Assembly (NCBI GenBank): GCA_002695185.1
Contig: NZOF01000202.1
Location: 7,720 to 23,016, forward strand
Direction: 5' to 3'
Length of the DNA: 15,297 bases
From: Erythrobacter sp.
Lineage (GTDB): Bacteria; Pseudomonadota; Alphaproteobacteria; Sphingomonadales; Sphingomonadaceae
The stretch's first letter is position 1, and the number at the start of each line of letters is the position of its first letter. This document shows, in pieces, positions 13,181-15,297 of this stretch. A model generated the notes under the pieces. It made no database searches, was not told the DNA's origin, and saw only the letters and a program-made list of their open reading frames with translations. The position numbers and the translations under genes were made by a program.

Positions 13181-13198
13181 TTTTGCACGCGTGCAAAA
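13181..13198. promoter_or_regulatory. Candidate parS site upstream of repA
   Basis: TTTTGCACGCGTGCAAAA is a perfect 18-base palindrome and the second copy of the one within repB. It sits about 160 bases upstream of repA, between the repABC promoter region and the DUF736 remnant. Confidence 0.7.
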
Positions 13199-13247
13199 AG
13201 TCGAAACCTGGTGCGGCCAGGGCCGCCGAAGCGGTCTGGCTGAAGAT

Positions 13248-13599
13248 TTAGGCGGCGTCCTTCGGCCCCGCAGGGGATGACGTCCTGCAGGGACAGATCG
13301 TCCTGGTTCGCGGCCTTACCGAGGTTGGCGTTGAAGCCGTGGTCGCGGATGGTCAGCGTGTAGTAGTCGGCGCCGGCCTCCTTGTTCTGCTTCTTGCAGA
13401 TGTCGCCGCACTCGACGAGCTTGCCTCGTGGGGAACGGCCAAGGACGCGGTGCGTGGGGGCCATCGGGTTCGCGCTCCCGACGGGTTCGACCGTGATGTC
13501 GAGATCGAAGGTCAGGGTCGAGATGGAGCCCACGCCCTTGGCGGTTTCGATGTAGGCGCTGGTGAATTTGATGCAGTTCGTGGTCAAGGACCAGAGCAT
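13248..13599 (-). pseudogene. DUF736 family gene with a one-base frameshift
   Basis: The reading frame from the ATG at 13599 gives IETAKGVGSISTLTFDLDI, then APTHRVLGRSPRGKLVECGD, KKQNKEAGADYYTLTIRDHG and FNANLGKAANQDD. This is how I recall DUF736 proteins of alphaproteobacterial plasmids. Near 13270 an extra base turns the expected IPWGPKDAA-stop ending into IPCGAEGRR and carries the frame on through non-coding DNA into repA. Removing one base restores the ending and a TAA at 13248-13250. The span is 352 bases, which is 117 codons plus one, matching a single insertion. A conserved Trp appears changed to Cys in DICKKQN (normally GIWKKQN in my recall). The function of the family is unknown. A sequencing error cannot be excluded. 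Confidence 0.65.
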
Positions 13600-13629
13600 C
13601 TCATTGAGACGGATTCCAGCTGACTGCCC

Positions 13630-14150
13630 GTGGGGAGGCCGATGGTGGTCTCGAGTACGTCGCCGCGCGAATTCGACTTCGACAGGCCGGGGCAGGGGGC
13701 AAAGATGGCTAGCGGTCAGGCAGAAGGCGAGCGCAAACTCCGGTATAGCTTTGCCGATCGAGGAGGCGCTCCTGAGACCTTCGCCGAAGATGAGATCGGG
13801 ACGCCGCTTGCCGGACCAGAAACGGATGGCGTGGCCCTGACGCTACCCGAGGATCCGTTTGGGGAGCTTGATCGCGCCCAAACTGCCGGTGGACGGGTCT
13901 AGTAGGGTGCGCGCGCATCCAGCGACCTAGCCGCGATTGTCGGTGACCACCGCCAGCGGGGCAGGGGCCCATTGCGGCGGATCAGGATCGTCCTCGCTGT
14001 GCTGCAAAAATGCCCGCCAGTGATAGCGAACTAGCCGGACCAAGCCATGTGATCCCACGCCATTGCAAATTGGTCGTGGCCAAATTGCCAAGCACCAGCT
14101 TGCCTGCTGCGACGAGCGTCCGCGCCCGCGCCATGCGTTCGAGGATGCTG
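13630..14150 (-). pseudogene. Remnant of a toprim-domain (DUF7146-type) primase-like gene
   Basis: Reading leftward, conserved-looking pieces appear in two frames. First come ARTLVAAGKLVLGNLATTNL and WRGITWLGP, then after a one-base shift VRYHWRAFLQHSEDDPDPP and APAPLAVVTDNRG, a TAG, VAGCARTLLDPSTGSLGAIK and LPKRILG, a second TAG, and GHAIRFWSGKRRPDLIFGEG followed by IGKAIPEFALAFCLTAS. The RTLLDP, PKRILG and LIFGEG elements are what I recall from plasmid toprim proteins of this type (usually RTWLDP, PKRVLG, LIVGEG). With two in-frame stops, one frameshift and missing N- and C-terminal parts, this is a dead gene. Boundaries are approximate. Confidence 0.6.
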
Positions 14151-14269
14151 CGTTCGGAAGTTCTGACTAGCGAGATTCGTGAGGTGCGGTAGGGCAGGGG
14201 GCTTCGCCGAAAACGGAATGAGCGGTTCTGAGGGCGTCCTTCAACGTGACCGACCTAAGCCGTTCATGC

Positions 14270-14619
14270 AACATGTCGATCAGGTCTCTTAGCTGCCCGT
14301 CGCACATCTGCCGGAAGCACGCAATTCTTTGCGAACTGTTACAAAGTCTTGAGCCGACGTCCACCGGCATCGACAACAAGATGCGTCTTCTATACGCATG
14401 GATCACCGGTTTCTGCTTGATGCCAGTCTCGCGGTTGCTGGCGAAAAGCTCTGCTTCGTCCTTGGCGTTCGCGGCCAATTTAAGGACGTTAAACTGGCTT
14501 GGCTCTAGCTAGTCGAGCGGCATCATCCGGATGTCGGTGGCGCCGGCTGGCGCGACCAATCTGGTGGTTTTGCTCTTCTTCGCAGTGGCGGATTTCGAGT
14601 GGTTTGTGGTCTTAGGCAT
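14270..14619 (-). pseudogene. Remnant of a second ParB-like gene
   Basis: From an ATG at 14619 the frame reads MPKTTNHSKSATAKKSKTTR, then IRMMPLD, an in-frame TAG at 14509-14511, and LEPSQFNVLKLAANAKDEAE followed by LFASNRETGIKQKPVIHA. After a frameshift it gives VVDAGGRRLKTL, another stop, and QFAKNCVLPADV. The order PLD-L-PS-NVRK, ASIRETGIKQ and DAGGRRLKAL is the N-terminal domain of plasmid ParB/RepB-type proteins. At least two stops and one frameshift are present and the C-terminal DNA-binding half is missing. It is distinct from the intact repB and belongs with the DUF736 and toprim remnants as a former accessory module. Confidence 0.65.
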
Positions 14620-14765
14620 GGCAAGGGACCTTGAGGCCGGACCCGGAAGAGACTCTCTCTCTATCCTTTTTTGCCCAGCACCAGGGCTTCCCTTTCACTA
14701 GCTCTCTGCAACGGCGCAACATGTCGTCAATTGACGGATTGGCCGAGCAGGGCAGGGGGAGACGG

Positions 14766-14794
14766 TTGCTTGATGGCAAAGCTTGCCATATCCT
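14766..14794 (+). promoter_or_regulatory. Promoter with built-in operator for parD
   Basis: TTGCTT (14766-14771) and TATCCT (14789-14794) are 17 bases apart. Between them lies an exact inverted repeat, ATGGCAA-AGC-TTGCCAT (14773-14789), filling the spacer. This is a natural place for autorepression by the ribbon-helix-helix ParD or the ParDE complex. Confidence 0.62.
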
Positions 14795-14813
14795 CGCCGC
14801 GAAGGAGACAGCC

Positions 14814-15059
14814 ATGGGCACCATGAACATCTCGCTGCCGGATCCGATGAAGTCCTGGGTCGAGGATCAGGCGAAGTCGGGACGCTACGCCAACTCGAGC
14901 GATTATGTCCGTGACCTGATCCGGCGCGACAGGATGCGGCACGATGCAATCGCTGAAATCCAGGCAGCGGTTGATGCCGGAATCGCCAGCGGCCCGGCAA
15001 AGTCGTTTGACTGCAACGCGTTCAAGGCCCGGATGCACGCGAAGCATGCCGGAAAATAG
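14814..15059 (+). CDS. parD: ParD-type ribbon-helix-helix antitoxin
   Basis: This 81-residue protein has an N-terminal ribbon-helix-helix (MNISLPDPMKSWVEDQAKSG, then SSDYVRDLIRRD). A short acidic/basic C-terminal tail follows (IQAAVDAGIASGPAKSFD), the part that in family members wraps the toxin. AAGGAG lies seven bases before the ATG. ParD neutralises the gyrase-poisoning toxin ParE and represses its own promoter; a matching operator lies upstream. The gene overlaps the toxin gene by 14 bases. The antitoxin looks intact although the toxin is truncated, so it may survive as an orphan repressor. Opposite orientation to repABC. Confidence 0.87.
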   Translation: MGTMNISLPDPMKSWVEDQAKSGRYANSSDYVRDLIRRDRMRHDAIAEIQAAVDAGIASGPAKSFDCNAFKARMHAKHAGK

Positions 15060-15210
15060 CAGATGGACCATCCGTCCTGCAGCGGAAGCCGATCTTGCGG
15101 ACATTTGGATCCAGGGCGCGGCGGAATGGGACATGAGTCAAGCCGAGCGCTACGCAGATGGCCTGTTCGCGCTCTTTGACTTGCTTGCAGCTTATCCAGA
15201 GCTATGCTGA
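15046..15210 (+). pseudogene. parE: ParE-type toxin gene, truncated at its middle
   Basis: The frame begins MPENSRWTIRPAAEADLADI and continues to a YPELC end followed at once by TGA, 54 codons in total. ParE toxins are usually about 95-100 residues. The start fits (xIRPAAEADLADIW and FALFDLLAAYPEL), but the C-terminal half, with the conserved strands after YPE, is gone. The break coincides with the beginning of a sequence that reads as the end of a transposase gene on the other strand, so an insertion sequence probably cut the gene. The remaining half is unlikely to be toxic. It overlaps parD by 14 bases, the usual coupling. Confidence 0.75.
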
Positions 15211-15297
15211 AATCTGGGTGATGCGGCTTGATCACGCGGCGCGGTTTTCGGTGTCGTTCTCGGCGACACCGTCGGTGAATGTGACGCCTTCGATGAC
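15208..15297 (-). mobile_element. End of a probable insertion sequence with the last 21 transposase codons
   Basis: The minus strand from the right edge reads VIEGVTFTDGVAENDTENRA, one more Ala, and a stop at 15232-15234, an open frame entering from outside the window. About 24 bases after its stop the parE coding sequence begins abruptly. A short open frame ending next to the breakpoint of a truncated gene is the usual picture of an insertion sequence end. I cannot name the family from 21 residues, and the exact terminal base is uncertain (near 15207). Confidence 0.45.

Noticed and set aside
12928..13599. A 223-codon minus-strand ORF spanning upstream of and into repA
   Set aside because: Only its first ~110 codons look like protein (DUF736). 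The rest is frameshifted read-through across parS, the repABC promoter and the start of repA.
13630..13902. Plus-strand ORF of 90 codons in the decayed region
   Set aside because: The opposite strand shows toprim-like segments across the same bases, so the plus frame is most likely a shadow.
1..15297. CRISPR array, tRNA or rRNA genes, phage structural genes
   Set aside because: No regular spacer-repeat pattern, no cloverleaf or rRNA-like sequence and no structural phage proteins seen. The only repeat arrays are the transposon-end motifs.

Overview
The window looks like part of a repABC plasmid from an alphaproteobacterium, most likely a member of the Rhodobacterales. The basis is the high-GC coding, a complete repA-repB-repC locus, and a DUF1403/ScpB gene pair of the kind I know from that group. 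This is recognition from memory; no database search was run.

Layout by coordinate. (1) 1-2261: an AbiE-type nucleotidyltransferase toxin-antitoxin operon on the minus strand (AbiEi antitoxin, AbiEii toxin). A third, unrecognised gene follows in the same direction and runs off the left edge. A clear promoter/operator lies upstream of AbiEi. (2) 2312-4124: a minus-strand operon encoding a DUF1403 protein, a possible 35-residue linker ORF and a ScpB-like winged-helix protein. It is driven by a good sigma70-type promoter that overlaps a 29-bp palindrome. (3) 4138-7882: a compact, cargo-free Tn402/Tn5053-like transposon (tniA-tniB-tniQ, minus strand). Its ends can be read directly as TGT...ACA inverted repeats backed by arrays of a ~19-bp motif, four copies at the tniQ end and three at the tniA end. 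(4) 7883-9097: a tyrosine recombinase on the plus strand, preceded by a hairpin leader. (5) 9106-13198: the replication/partition locus on the minus strand (RepA, RepB, RepC), with the antisense incompatibility RNA between repB and repC, an AT-rich stretch inside repC that is the likely origin, and two copies of a perfect TTTGCACGCGTGCAAA palindrome as candidate parS sites. (6) 13248-14619: a decaying module of DUF736, toprim-type and ParB-like genes, all broken. (7) 14766-15297: a ParD antitoxin gene with its own promoter/operator and a ParE toxin gene cut short at what looks like the end of an insertion sequence.

How it fits together. RepA/RepB partition the plasmid through parS, RepC initiates replication, and the antisense RNA limits RepC. 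AbiE is probably, and ParDE was formerly, an addiction module stabilising the plasmid. The transposon sits exactly in the shared upstream region of two divergent units, the recombinase and DUF1403-ScpB, so those two were probably one neighbourhood before insertion. The recombinase-DUF1403-ScpB group with its palindrome is the best candidate here for an undescribed system. The transposon ends and their overlap with the tniQ coding sequence are the best structural find.
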